Source: Ypsolopha sequella
Taxonomy: Eukaryota > Arthropoda > Insecta > Lepidoptera > Ypsolophidae
Direction: 5' to 3'
DNA length: 64,000 nucleotides
Assembly (NCBI GenBank): GCA_934047225.1
Contig: OW203989.1
Span: 8,035,977 to 8,099,976 of the forward strand
Positions 23,307 to 34,531 of the stretch are shown one piece after another. A model generated the notes under the pieces. The model ran no database searches and was not told the DNA's origin. It worked only from the letters and a program-made list of their open reading frames with translations. The position numbers and the translations under genes are program-made. Every line of letters starts with the position of its first letter. Position 1 is the first letter of the stretch.

Positions 23307-24434
23307 AAAGGTACAAAAAGAACCTTTATGGTGAGACTCCGTTGTCCGTCCGTCCGTATGTCACAGCCTCATAACTTTAGCACCGTTCAAGATAAAGACA
23401 TGAAATTTGGCATATAAATAATTAATTTGCCCACATATCAGAGTGTAAAAAAATGGAAAAATTTGAAATTTTTCAAAATATTTCAAAAACAAAAGTAAGA
23501 AAAATAAAAAATATTATCCTAAAAATACAATATGGGTATCAAATTGTAGATATTAAAAATCTGATTGTAAAAATTTATACTTTTACTAAATTTACTCTCA
23601 CAAGTTTCGAGAAATTTTGAAAAACCACAAAAATATGTATGTTCCCCCCCTTATCTCCGAAACCGGTAGAACAAAAAATATGAAAACTGGCCAATTACAG
23701 GGAAACTATAGAAGTTAAAAAAATTAAGCACAAATGAAAAATATAAAAAAACTAGCTTCTGCCCGCGGCTTCGCCCGCGTGGCCTACAGGAAACAAATAA
23801 CTTTTTTTTCAGAAACAAACATTTTAAGTACTCTCACTCCCTCTGGGAATACAGGGACTCACCGATCAAAGTTTTTCCGAAAAAGTGTCAAAATCCCTAT
23901 CAGTTGTCAAAAAATGTCAAATTTGAATACGGCAGCGTAATCGGCGACCCTAAATGCCCCTTGTTACCGAGTTTCATGCAAATCAGAATACTTCTTTAGA
24001 CCTGTTCAAAAATTGTCAAAACCGGTCAAATTAAATTTTTTTTTGGTCATGTGGCTCCAGCTTGACCGATCACTATAATTGAAACCCAAACTCCTTAAAA
24101 TTAGCCATTCGGGAGATATGGCCGATCAAAATTATAGCACTTTTTACCGTAATCTAGATCTCGCCGAGGACTTTTTTGGAATACCATGAACATGGTTCTA
24201 GCATCAGCCGTTTAGGAGATACGGGCCCGTAAAGTTTTGACTTTTTCGGCAGGTAGATCTCGTCAAGACCTTTTCCTAGACATCCATCAACATGGGTCTA
24301 GCTCCAGCCGTTTGGGAGATGCAGGCTGTCGAAGTTTTGACAAAAAAAAACTTTTTTTGGCACCCCATGGTCCAACCCCTAGGGATGTACCACCTTCCGT
24401 TCCAAAGATATTTTGCTTGGATATAGATAGATAG

Positions 24435-25639
24435 CAGTGGCGTGCACAGAGTTTTTACACAGGGTAGACATAAAAACCGGTCAAGTGCGAGTCAGACTCG
24501 CGTACCTAAGGTTCCGTATCGTGGATGAAAAATGTAATTTTGTTTTCGTGAATTTCTAAACTGCTATATTATTCCTGTAATCTTTACGTAAGCACATATT
24601 ACCATGATTTTTTTTTATTTTTCGATCAACCAATTTTAGAGATAAGTTGAGGGACATCAATTTTTTTTGTAGTTTTTCGAGGATTTCCCAAAATAGAGGC
24701 AAGTAAATATAGCTAAGCGGCATCGTTCCAAACAGTTTGGTTATTTGAACATAACAAGCACGAGAAACAAAATAGTCGATTAGTATGTTTACAACCTGTC
24801 AGCCAGTTAAATGTTTCATATTGTTTTGGATTGAATTTTCTGGTTGCTTTACCTTTTATTTGAATCCGGTACGAAGCGGCTTTTCTCGATTACTTCTTTT
24901 TTTTTCAGCATAACACAGTTTTGAAAACGTACCATTTCTTAATTTTTGCACACACACATTCCCAGCACAACTTTCACAGTAGTTACTACCACCACTAGCC
25001 ATTTTTTGCAATTTTTAGACCCAATTTTATTTTATTTATACTGCTTGTCATCAATTTGCGTAACGAACGAACGCAAAACAATAATGGATGGCTGGCGCCG
25101 GCTCAGCTGCTAAGGCGGCTTCGTAAGACTTCGGTAATTTTCGGTGAATGTCGTAAAACTAAAAAGACGTCGTCTTTTTGCAGTTTTCGCATACATGTCG
25201 CACGCAAACAAGCAAAAGCTTTTGCATTTGTGTGCCATGTACTTACAGTAACGCACACAACAAAGATACTGTTGGAATAATGACCCACACATAAAAGCCG
25301 GTACTGACGGGTACTGGCCGGTAGCCACCATTCCGCGATGGCTGGTCCGATATTGAATTACAACGAATCATAAGCCATTCACTTCATAGTCTTTCGTAAT
25401 CGATTTTAGCGATGTAATAATTCTATTTCGGAATGCTCGAGCATAGATACTTTATCTATGGCTGGAGTGAGCGAGCGAATCGCAGCTGTGAACTGAGACT
25501 CGCAGTTCCCGCTAATGACAATAGATGGCGGTCGGTGTGGCTACACTTTTTTTTTTACGATATGCGTAAAAATGCGTAAATGATGTGTATTTGTCAGGGT
25601 AGACAGTGTCTTTTTGTCTGTATGGACTGCACGCCACTG
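24435..25639. mobile_element. family D hAT-type element, long copy (1205 bp)
   Basis: The ends CAGTGGCGTGCA and TGCACGCCACTG are perfect 12-bp inverted repeats. ATAGATAG occurs on each side as an 8-bp duplication, although the target is a GATA microsatellite, which weakens that evidence. A family A fragment (ACCGGTCAAGTGCGAGTCAG, about 24476 onward) lies inside the left end. The interior has no recognisable transposase. A minus-strand ATG frame at about 25003-24911 has two CxxC-like pairs and may be a relic. Confidence 0.65.
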
Positions 25640-25700
25640 ATAGATAGATAAACAGATAGATAGATGGATATATTGTGGATATATAGATAGATAGATACCT
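25640..25700. repeat. GATA microsatellite
   Basis: Imperfect (GATA)n. It is the right half of the tract split by the family D insertion at 24435-25639. Confidence 0.8.
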
Positions 25701-26737
25701 TAAAAGGAAAAAATGGAAATCTAAAAGGATCACTTCTGTGGCTGTCTGTTTGTCCGTCTGTTACAGCCGATTGCTCTATCACACATACTTTCAAGAATTT
25801 TCATGTCCGCTATATTAAATTTCAACCATTAAAACGACACCCATATTGATATTTACACATTTCAACATTTCAACCCCATATCGCACCCCAAGAGGGGATG
25901 ATGGTTTTTCACGTCCACTACGTTGCATTTAGAAATCGTAGTTGTATTCTTAATCAGCGACCCGATAAACCATACAAACGATACCCATGTTGATTTTCAG
26001 AATTTGTCACCCCATTTCCCCCTTTTAGGGATTGAATTCGGAAAAAACCTGAAATACATGTTTACTCATTTATAGATAGGAGTACTCCTGTGAAGTCTCG
26101 AATAAAATAATCTTACTAATCTTGTTTTCCCATACAAACTTTGGACACCCGTTACACCCCCTTAGGGGGTGAATTTTGAAAATTCCTTACTTAGTGGATG
26201 CTAACACTATATAAGGTATCTTTGTGCAAAATTTCAAGTCTATAGGACTAGCGGTTTAAGCTGTGCGTTGATATATCAGTCAGTCAGTCAGTCAGGACTT
26301 TGAATTTTATATATACAGATAAGTATAATACATAAAAAAAATATTTTATAAAATACAATATGGATATCAAATTGTAGATATTGAAAATTTGATTGTAAAA
26401 ACATATATTTTTATTATATTTATTCTCAATAGTTTCGAAAAATCTTTAAAAAAACACGAAAATATGTATGTCCCCCCCCCCCCCGGAGATAAAGTATTTT
26501 TCGGAGATAAAGTATTTTTCGGAGATAAAGTCCGAAACCGGTGGACCGAAAAATATGAAAAAAATGACAATTATAGATCATAACTGGCTAATTACAGGAA
26601 AACTATAGCGGTAAAAAAAATTTAACAAAAGCGAAAAATATAAAAAAAGAATTATAATAAATAAAAAATAATTTTTATAAAAATACATTATGGGTATCAA
26701 ATTGTAGGTATTAAAAAGTTTATTGTAAAAATTTATA

Positions 26738-28017
26738 CGAGGGTGAATCCAAAAGTTCTAAGCCCGACCTACAAAGAGGTATCAAATCTTTGTAAATCTA
26801 CCGCCATTTGTTAGAATGTTTTTTCGTGATTGATTGTGTGAAGTTGAAGTTCGATACTGCAAGCTATTATTTTTTTGTGATATTTTGTTTAACGCAGTCT
26901 GACGGAATTTTTCACAATGGAGAAAATTGAACACCGTGCTGTGATTAAGTATCTCAATAAAAAAGGTCTTTCACCTAAAGAGATTCATGAAGATATGGAA
27001 ACAACATTAGGGGAATCTGCTCCATTGTATTCCACTGTCAAAAAGTGGGTATCTGAATTTAAACGCGGTCGGGAGACCATTGAAGATGACCCAAGGAGAG
27101 GAAGGCCTTCAACGTCTACCACTAAAGAAAACACTGACAAAATTTGTGATCTCATCCTAGGAGACCGACGATTGACCATTAGTAGGATAGCTGAGATCAC
27201 AGGCATCAGTTATGGCCGAGTGCAAAACATTATAATTGTAGAATTGGGGTTCCGTAAGGTTTCTGCTCGCTGGGTCCCAAGATTGCTTTCAGCTGACCAA
27301 AAACGAGTTCGATTCACAATTTCGCGTGACTGTTTGGAACTTTTTGAGGCAGATGCTGAGGATTTTATGTCTTGTTTTGTTACCATAGATAAAAGCTGGG
27401 TTCATCACCATACTCCTGAAACAAAACAGCAATCCAAACAGTGGAAAAGATCTGGCTCACCCACGCTGAAGAAGGCCAAGTGCGTTTTGTCAGCCAACAA
27501 AGTCATGGCATCTGTTTTTTGGGATTCGAAGGGAGTTATTTTATTGGATTATTTACCTAAAGGTTATAAAGGTATTGTAACCTATTACGAAAACTTCGCG
27601 AAGAAATAAAAGAAAAACGGCCGGGGATGTTGCGTAAGAGAGTTTTGTTTCATCAAGACAATGCACGAGTTCACACTTCGGTTGAAACGATGGCTGTGAT
27701 CCATGAATGTGGTTACGAGTTGCTGCACCACCCACCTTATTCGCCGGATTTAGCCCCCTCTGACTATCATCTCTTTCCAAATTTAAAACACTTGGGGGGA
27801 TCTAAATATTCGACTAGAGAAGAAGTGATAGTCGCATTTAATGACTATTTTGACGACCTTCCGGAATCATTTTTTTTCGAGGGTATAAATAAGTTGCAGG
27901 TCAGGTGGAAGAAGTGTGTTGATCTAGATGGAGACTATGTCGAAAAATAAAAATAATTTTGAACCCACTTTTCTTTCATTTTCACGGTCGGGCTTAGAAC
28001 TTTTGGATTCACCCTCG
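26738..28017 (+). mobile_element. mariner (Tc1/mariner superfamily) element
   Basis: The 32-bp terminal inverted repeats are identical (26738-26769 and 27986-28017) and begin CGAGGGTGAATCCAAAAG. A TA dinucleotide flanks each side (26736-26737 and 28018-28019), the target duplication made by this superfamily. At 1280 bp the element is the normal mariner size. It sits inside a family A unit: the host sequence resumes with GTTTGGCTATTTGCATC, which matches the uninterrupted copy near 39200. The perfect termini mean it could still be recognised by a transposase supplied from elsewhere. Confidence 0.95.
26917..27950 (+). pseudogene. mariner transposase, DD34D type, one frameshift
   Basis: A transposase of normal mariner length (~340 codons) is split into two frames. 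The first (26917-27609) has the N-terminal helix-turn-helix regions, a GRPST linker, the WVPRLL motif at residues 119-124, and the first catalytic Asp at residue 158 (TIDKSWVHHHTPE). The second (open through 27627-27950 to the natural stop) has the second Asp in FHQDNARVH and the third in YSPDLAPSDYHLF. Exactly 34 residues separate these, so the DD34D triad is intact. The break lies at about 27585-27600 and corresponds to a net loss of one base modulo three, possibly with a few codons missing. No other stop interrupts either half. The product would be inactive; subfamily not assigned. Confidence 0.92.
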
Positions 28018-28394
28018 TAGTTTGGCTATTTGCATCTATTTCGAGAAATCCTTGAAAAATCATAAACAATTGTATGTCTCCCCCCCCCCTTATCTCCAAA
28101 ACTTGTTGACTAAAAAATACGAAAAAAATCATGGTAATATGTGTTTACGTAAAGATTACAGGACAATTAAAGCGGTTGAAAAAAATGACAAAATTAAATT
28201 TTTCATCCATAATATGGAGCCCTAGGTATGCGAGTCTGACTCGCACTTGACCGGTTTTTTTTCTTTAGAGGTACGGAACCCTAATAATATATACTAACCG
28301 CTGTATTCATTATTCGTAGGAAATTTTCCGCACTTTCCGTTTAAAATTTCCACTCCGTTTTTTTGAAATCACCCTGTGTTGGTTCAATTTGCAA

Positions 28395-28950
28395 GACATC
28401 GTAATTTGAATTCGCGGAGACAACTGATAATATTTGAGAATGCCTCTAAAGCTTTCAAATATTCTTGTAGGACATAAATCATGCCTTCAGCTCTGAACTA
28501 TAGCCTTTTGGTCTTGGTTTTCACCATGCAGTCCTAATTTGTTTGCCGAGACAACTTTTATACAGCCTAAAGGCTTTAGATAGGTTTTAGAAATAACTTC
28601 TAAGTAATTTCAACATTCCATAGCTTTGTGATTATATCAAAGTTAAAAATTTAACCTTTAGATCTCACTTAAGCATAATCCTAGCCTCTCCAGGACCTTA
28701 TCAAGAGTCTACAACAACTATAAGATCCTAGGACTTTAAGGTCGTGAAACACAAGTCAAAATAACGTTAATTTAAACTCTTGTCAACGGCTTAAAGGTTG
28801 TTATGATAAACAATTAGTTTTAGAACTTAATAATCATTCTCAAGTACTTAATATGCCTAGATAGAAAAGCATTAACCTTTTTGCGACCCAAATACAAACT
28901 AAAGGAAGTTTTCACAACCTAGGCCCGAATGAATTGTTACTTGGGAAACA
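28395..28950 (-). repeat. family H repeat, second copy
   Basis: The stretch is rich in AAGGTT, AACCTT and GGCTTTA motifs and ends GTTACTTGGG (about 28937-28947), the mirror of the 19777 end. It contains AATAACGTTAATTT like the other copy. I do not recognise the class. Confidence 0.4.
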
Positions 28951-29645
28951 ATGAAAAACATCACTGACAGGTAAACCTACATGTTTAATGTTACATAAGA
29001 ATCATCAGTAAAAAGAGGGTGCACGAGTGTCGACCGTCCATTGTGACAGTTCTAGTTCGTTAAAAAAATAAGCCTTACATCCAAATAATGAGGGGTTTTC
29101 AAAGTCAAATTAAAAAAGAAAAAGTAGTACCGAACGACTCGATAGATGGTGCAGCTTGTACTAAAAGTGTCAATACATGTGTTTCTGGCAACACTAGATT
29201 CATGTATTATTGCTAAGATCTATTGTTCTTTCCATAGTGAATTCTTAGGGAAACTGTGTATTCCTATATTTTTACAATTAGCCGCAACGCTTGAGCTGAC
29301 CATGTTGAAAGTGGAATGAAACACCAAGTAGAAAACAATACAACAAAATAAGAATATTTTTGTGAAGGGTGTTGGTGGATTTGACACTTGAATTTTTTAG
29401 TCCACAAAATATTGCTGCCCACAGATTAAAAAATAATCTTTGATTTTTGACACTTGAAAGCAGGGTAACGCCATCTATGTTTACCTCTGAAAGCTTGATC
29501 AAGGTCAGTCTGGAAAACCGCTCATTGTTACAGCTGTCGAAAACTCTTTAGAGTCACTGTCTGAAGAATAACGCCATTTTGTGACTCTTTTCCTAAGATT
29601 ATGACTTGGTAAAACTAGAGATAATAATATAAGAACTGTTTTTTG
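28951..29645. other. unannotated stretch
   Basis: I see no gene or repeat partner. Minus-strand frames of about 70 codons at 29278 and 29505 have no domains. Confidence 0.3.
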
Positions 29646-29769
29646 TTTAAATATAAATATACTGATAGATACGACAATACAAAAAAGTAATTTCAAGATA
29701 TATTTCGGGTTAATCTTCAAATTACTTTATATTTGTATTATCGTATATATCAGTATATTTATATTTAAA
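29646..29769. repeat. AT-rich palindromic MITE
   Basis: TTTAAATATAAATATACTGA pairs with TCAGTATATTTATATTTAAA. The arms are about 52 bases each, with a 15-20 base centre. It is AT-rich but the complementarity is too long to be chance. Confidence 0.65.
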
Positions 29770-30474
29770 AAAAAACATTAAAAGCTGTTGTAGTGTATTT
29801 AATTTTTAAATAAATATAAGGACTGAATATACTTACGAATTTTTGAATACAAAAAGCACTATGAATTTGTCCATTCCGTGAAACAATTTGGTGAAATGTT
29901 TTTACTTACCTGAAACAATGAATGATAATCGTAAACACACAAATAGAAATAAATAATAAACATTTAAACGATAACAAACACAAAGAGGAGGACAGAAATA
30001 CAGAATACAATGAGTATACACATTCTTGTAACGGGGGCCCAGAGTGTTTTAAACACATCATGTGCAGGGCAATTTTGACACCACAGGACAAAAAATTTAA
30101 AATCAAGGGGTGGCCGGCCCTTAAGAGATTAAAGACGTTTATTATTTTTAGATAAGTACATCCAAAAAATCACAATAAGTTTATATTGTGATATTTAAGG
30201 GACAGTGACGAAAACTTGGAAAAATCCCGATTGGAATAAAGCTATCCTTAAAAAATGTTGACGCACAAAAAAGGTTTTAATGTTTAAAGAAAGTATTTAA
30301 TATTTTCAGAAACATTTTTATTTTATTTTCTAGATGCTATAGTCAAAATTTTTAACATAACTTATCGGGAATAGGATGTTCATAATAAATATCGTATATA
30401 AATAATACCTTAATGACTTTATATTCTACATATATTTGATAATACCACGCCAGTTTCAAAGCATTTTCATCACT
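29770..30474. other. unannotated AT-rich stretch
   Basis: Nothing was recognised. Confidence 0.3.
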
Positions 30475-30640
30475 TCAGCCCACGTAGCACGATGACGAGC
30501 GACTTCGTTTTGTCACGCGTTATATCGCGTGCAAACGACCAATCGACCTACCATAGCGCTTATTTTGGTCGATGTGCGCTATAAAACTTGTGACAAACGA
30601 AGTCGCCCGTCATCAGTCACCCTGCTACGGGGGCTGGTTA
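30475..30640. mobile_element. inverted-repeat element (MITE-like)
   Basis: CAGCCCACGTAGCACGATGA followed by GCGACTTCG pairs with the right end (reverse complement CAGCCCCCGTAGCAGGGTGA, then GCGACTTCG). The arms are about 40 bases. The inner part is also partly self-complementary (ATCGACC/GGTCGAT). The end resembles GTGCTACGGCTGCTGG at 4210, hinting at a relationship with the foldback at 4071. Confidence 0.6.
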
Positions 30641-32361
30641 TACAATAGTATATGGTACTCGTATAATGTCCGAAGGATCCAGAAAATGGAAAATAGTCAA
30701 ATAACAGGTTCCTTTCGTCTTCTTTCATTATAAATTTATAGTAATACGTCCTAGATTCTGTCAAAATGCCAAAGAAATCAACAGCGCGTTCCGAATGACG
30801 ACATAATCGATTTTATCGCGTCAACAGTCATTCCGAGTCAGTGTTAGCGCGATAACGATAGCCTCACAATGGTCACTATGATGTCATAGATAACATCATT
30901 AACGACGCCATGTTGTGCTATCATCGTCCATGCTTCAGAGCGTTTGCACTCTGAACGATCTACGAAAAGTTTAAAAATAGGTTATTCGGAGCATATGAGT
31001 TTATTATTAAACCATTATTCAAAGATTGAAGTTAGAGGAAATCACTTCTTGGGCCTAGTAAAATAGTATACCCTTCGTATTTACGTAACGTGAACAAATT
31101 TCCACAAATTCTGTCACTTTTAAGTATCAACGTCCATGTCGCGTTCAAAAACATTCCAAATGAAGTTTAAGCAGTGATGAACGCAATTGTCCATTCGGAA
31201 CGACTTGATGGGTGTGAGAAGTTTTGGCAATGGTAGCGTCACGGAACGCGCTGCCTGCAAGTGTTCAAAATTGTCCGAGCCCCCGTGCCATCTGTGAACG
31301 TAAAATCGACAAAACAGTTGCAACCTATTGTTGAAATTGTTAAACACGTGTTCAGAGGCCGCAGATTTATGTCGCACGGCTATTTATTATTCAACAGTGG
31401 ATTTTCAACGGAACATAAAACTATTATTAACGGTTTAATAATGTAGCGCCGCGCAATTTATAATTCATATTTTGAGTTCGAGACAGCTGCAAAATATAAA
31501 CGCAACAATTTAAAAAATAATATTTGTACTCAGAACTTTCTCTTTGAATCTTTTTTAGTTTTTGTTATAACTCTTTAAACACATAAACAAAACAAAAATC
31601 CTTAATATTTTGTTACCAAAAACGAAACCATGAACAAAAAGCCTAAGCGGGCTTTCAACAAAAAATTTGCTTTGACCTAAAAATAGTCACCATACTACGC
31701 AGTAAGAAAGGACTCAACAAAAGCCCAGACTACAAACAAAGCAAGTCTTTGAAAGGACGAAAGGCACAGTCCCCTCGGAAGGAGTAAGTAATAATAGTAA
31801 AAGAACGTCCGCGTGTGCAAGGAATTTTGGTATTCTGGAAAACGGGTCCAAAGCTTTCGGGAAATTCTGAAGAAAATCGATACGGTGAAAATCGAGCCAA
31901 TGACAACTTTGCCAAATTATCTGTTGATTTAGTCCCTTACTTCAGTCACAGCGGTGTTCATATACTCGATATTGACGCCGAAAAAATACAGAAATAGAAA
32001 ATTATTTTAAAAATACCTGCTTTGAGTCTTTCGTTAAAAATTTCTCTGGATAGCAGTAAACAGCATCAAAATCCGTATATAGTTTTGCTATTAAGAAATA
32101 AGTGAATGCAATATAGAGTCAAACTAACAAACAGACTTGTGTCTTGTATGATTTGAGAGAAAATATGTATAGAGATGAAGACTTCTTGGGTTCTCTTCAT
32201 AACTAAGATGAAAATAAGAGATTTTTATAACAAAATCAAATGTAAAATAATGTCAAGAATTCTAAGTCCGTGAGATTTTCACGCAAAAACACGAAGACTG
32301 ATGATTCGCAGAAATACATATCTTATGATTTCTTCTAGTTGTATGGGTGTTGTTTTTTTTT
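30641..32361. other. unannotated stretch
   Basis: No gene could be supported. A minus-strand 85-codon frame at 31120-31377 has a good codon run but no recognised domain. The segment 30766-30980 contains short inverted pieces (CGGAATGAC/GTCATTCCG) that may be another decayed foldback. Confidence 0.3.
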
Positions 32362-32961
32362 ACAAAAAACCGGCCAAATACGCTCGGAAGTTGCTCTTCT
32401 CCAGAACGGCCCATACATTTTGTTCCTGCTGATGCGAATCGCCCCGTGTTTAGAGGGGACTAAAAGTTTGGCGCGATCTGTTCTCGTTAACTTGTAAAGC
32501 CTACACTGTGATAGTTTTTCTTTTAATTTCGTTATGTATACTACCGCCGTGATTTTTTTCACGTCTCCAAATACAACCGTTTTGCTGGCAGGGGGGGGAC
32601 TTTAACAAAAATGAACACTTTTAAGTTTAATATTTCGCAAACGGAACCCTGGATCGCAAAATGGTCTTCTCACACCCACAATATTTTTAAATTACCTATC
32701 CAACGACACCTAACACTATGGGGTAGACGAGAAAAAAAAACATCCCCACATTACGTGTAGGAGAGGTACCCTAAAAAAAACCTTTTTCAAAATTTTACTG
32801 TACCACTTTATCGACGTGATAAATATGTATTGTATACTCATGCCAAATTACAGCTTTCTAGTACTAATAGTCACTAAGCTAAGCCACGGACAGACAGATA
32901 GACAGACGGACATGGCGAAACAATAAGGGTTCCTTGTTGTTAACTACGGAACCCTAAAAAG
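32362..32961 (+). repeat. diverged family A copy
   Basis: The copy runs from AAAAAACCGGCCAAATACGC to ACGGAACCCTAAAAAGG. It has a run of 8 Gs at 32591-32598 and a GACAGACAGATAGACAGACG tract near the right end. Most internal sequence has diverged from the other copies. Confidence 0.6.
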
Positions 32962-32994
32962 GAGAGGAAAAAGAATTTTATTAAAAGACGCGTT

Positions 32995-33105
32995 ATATTC
33001 CAACAAGTATGGGCCATTCTTCCAGAATGACCGCCGGTAGTGGCAAAGTCCTGGAAAGGCTTATGTCCAGCAGTGGACGAACTAGGCTGATGGATGGATG
33101 GAATA
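32995..33105 (+). mobile_element. 3' end fragment of a non-LTR retrotransposon
   Basis: AAGTCCTGGAAAGGCTTATG, then TCCAGCAGTGGACGA, GGCTGATGG and a short (ATGG)n tail, matches a LINE 3' terminus I remember as common in moth genomes. It would encode an end like LCPAVD before the stop. The 5' truncation is extreme. Confidence 0.5.
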
Positions 33106-34029
33106 TTCCAACAAAACGGAACAGATTTTCGTACGTTAACTTTAATGCCTAATGTCGAGAACAAATTAGGTCTCTCGCAGGTTTAGAACTTTAACACCTC
33201 CAAGTATCGAAATTGGCTATTAGGAAATTTAATAGCTTCCCAAATTACTATAAAATTATGACCTAGATTAAGTTTCATCCCAATTAAGGTAGGTTTGAAA
33301 TTATGATACCTAAATATACCCGTAAGTAGGCTAAGCTTAGTACTTACATAGATTTATTGTATCTCCCTATACATAATTGGCTGTTTCAATAGGTCATTCA
33401 ACATGGTTTATTTCACTAAACATATTTAGTACGGAATCCTAAATTGATATGAAATTATTTAAGAATCCAAAGGTTTCGTTATTCGAAATCAAAATAGCTT
33501 CCATGTATAAAAAAAATACAAGGATTTCTATAATTTGGAGATCGTTTAATATAAACAAGTATGTATGTACATAGGAGTTACTATATTTCAGTGAAGATAA
33601 CAGGTATTTCATAACATCATTGTTTTCCCAATGTAATAAAACATTATAAATCATACAAAATATCATACAAGGTGTCAATTAAATGGAAATTTAATGGCGG
33701 ACAATGCAATGGATACCGTTTTCACTTCCATAACGTAATGTAATATACGAATCGATTTAAAAGTAGGGTACATCGATAAAGATCTGAGAAAACAATGGCC
33801 AGCTGTTATAATGGCATATGTTTTACTTTTGTCTTACTTAATCTGGATGTGGGTACATACCCATAGCTACAATTAAATGAGAAAGGCAGTGGTAATATTG
33901 TAGAAATGTGACAAATAAAATAAAATTATATCAAACGGTGCTAAGTCAGACGTGGACGGATGTCCTGTTTTGAAGGAATCGTAAAATATAGAATTATATT
34001 AAGAAAATGGCTTTTTATTTACGGATTAT
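33106..34029. other. unannotated stretch
   Basis: No feature was recognised. Confidence 0.3.
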
Positions 34030-34531
34030 ATACCTATACATATAAATATTATAAACGTAAAGTGTGTTTGTTTGTCCTTCTTTCAAGTTGCAAAGGAGCA
34101 AAGGAGCGACTATGTTTTTTACACCTATAAGGAAGTGACGGGCTACTTTTATTTCAGATAAATCGTATATGTATAAAACGATTTTTGTATGGTCGACGTT
34201 TCGGGAGACCGGAGGGCTGGGGCATACCTCGGACAGCGTCTTAGCTAAGCCATCTAACGAGGGAATGCTTCCAGCCTTTTGGGGACCCTGCCGATCGACG
34301 CCGGTGATTTGGAAAAAATATTTTATATGAACTATGACAGAAATAAATTTCTATGTTTGAACACTTAGCGATTTATCCATCGCAAGGAGATATAAATTAA
34401 CATTATATCATTGCAGTATAGAAACGCAGAAATAAAAGTAAATCTGGATGTGAGGAGCTCTGAACCGGGAATCGAACCCGGGACCTCTCACTTGCCGGGC
34501 GAGATTGCTCTAACCTCTGAGCTATCCAGGT
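34030..34531 (-). mobile_element. probable tRNA-derived SINE (or adjoining repeat fragments)
   Basis: The minus strand begins with a tRNA-like head at 34531 and continues through a unique body to a 3' region reading AAACACACTTTACGTTTATA and ATATTTATATGTATA, a tail type seen in many insect repeats. A CG-richer block at 34190-34310 may be a separate fragment. The boundaries and single-element status are inference. Confidence 0.4.
34458..34531 (-). other. tRNA-like sequence (pseudo-tRNA or SINE head)
   Basis: On the minus strand a D arm (GCTC/GAGC) is followed by a possible anticodon arm (CTCGC, loop CCGGCAA, GTGAG), then a 5-base variable region and a perfect T arm (CCGGG TTCGATT CCCGG, containing box B). 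Only 5 of 7 acceptor pairs form. The loop has C rather than U at position 33, and two extra bases lie before the anticodon arm. A functional tRNA is therefore unlikely. The apparent anticodon would be GGC (alanine). Confidence 0.55.

Larger units (their letters stand above)
23747..26325 (+). mobile_element. family G element (interrupted by a hAT-type insertion)
   Basis: This starts AAACTAGCTTCTGCCCGCGG and ends in CAGTCAGTCAGTCAG followed by TTTTATATATACAGAT. The pattern of GGAGAT blocks following 'AGCCGTTTGGGAG' and the CCCCCTTAGGGGGTGAA block resembles repeats I remember from lepidopteran genomes. A GATA microsatellite inside it (24419-24434 and 25640-25700) received the element at 24435. 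The element class is unknown to me. Confidence 0.5.
23521..28200. repeat. interrupted tandem units inside family A
   Basis: Each unit carries ATCAAATTGTAG, ATTGTAAAAA, a TTTCGAGAAAT-like stretch, a C run followed by TTATCTCC or GGAGATAAAG, and an ACCGGT or similar block. The C run is 7, 13 and 10 long in the three units (23644, 26472 and 28080). The second unit also has 2-3 copies of a 19-base GAGATAAAGTATTTTTCGG motif at 26485-26530. Confidence 0.65.
23287..28290 (-). mobile_element. family A element expanded into a nested repeat cluster
   Basis: The outer ends are TTTTTAGGGTTCCGTACC (23288 onward) and CTCGCACTTGACCGG (28230-28252) plus GGTACGGAACCCTA (28270-28286). Inside are at least three tandem units of about 290-330 bp, starting at the motif AAATACAATATGG (about 23523, 26351 and 26681). 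The first is broken by a family G element and the third by a mariner. An uninterrupted relative at 39141-39434 supports this reconstruction. Confidence 0.65.

Noticed and set aside
29278..29720. two minus-strand frames of about 70 codons as a split gene
   Set aside because: They have no shared domain, no splice signals joining them, and AT-rich composition like background.
31120..31377. 85-codon minus-strand frame as a LINE C-terminus
   Set aside because: The composition hints at a retroelement end, but no specific motif could be matched.
34458..34531. functional tRNA gene
   Set aside because: The acceptor pairs at only 5 of 7 positions, C replaces U33, and two extra bases precede the anticodon arm.
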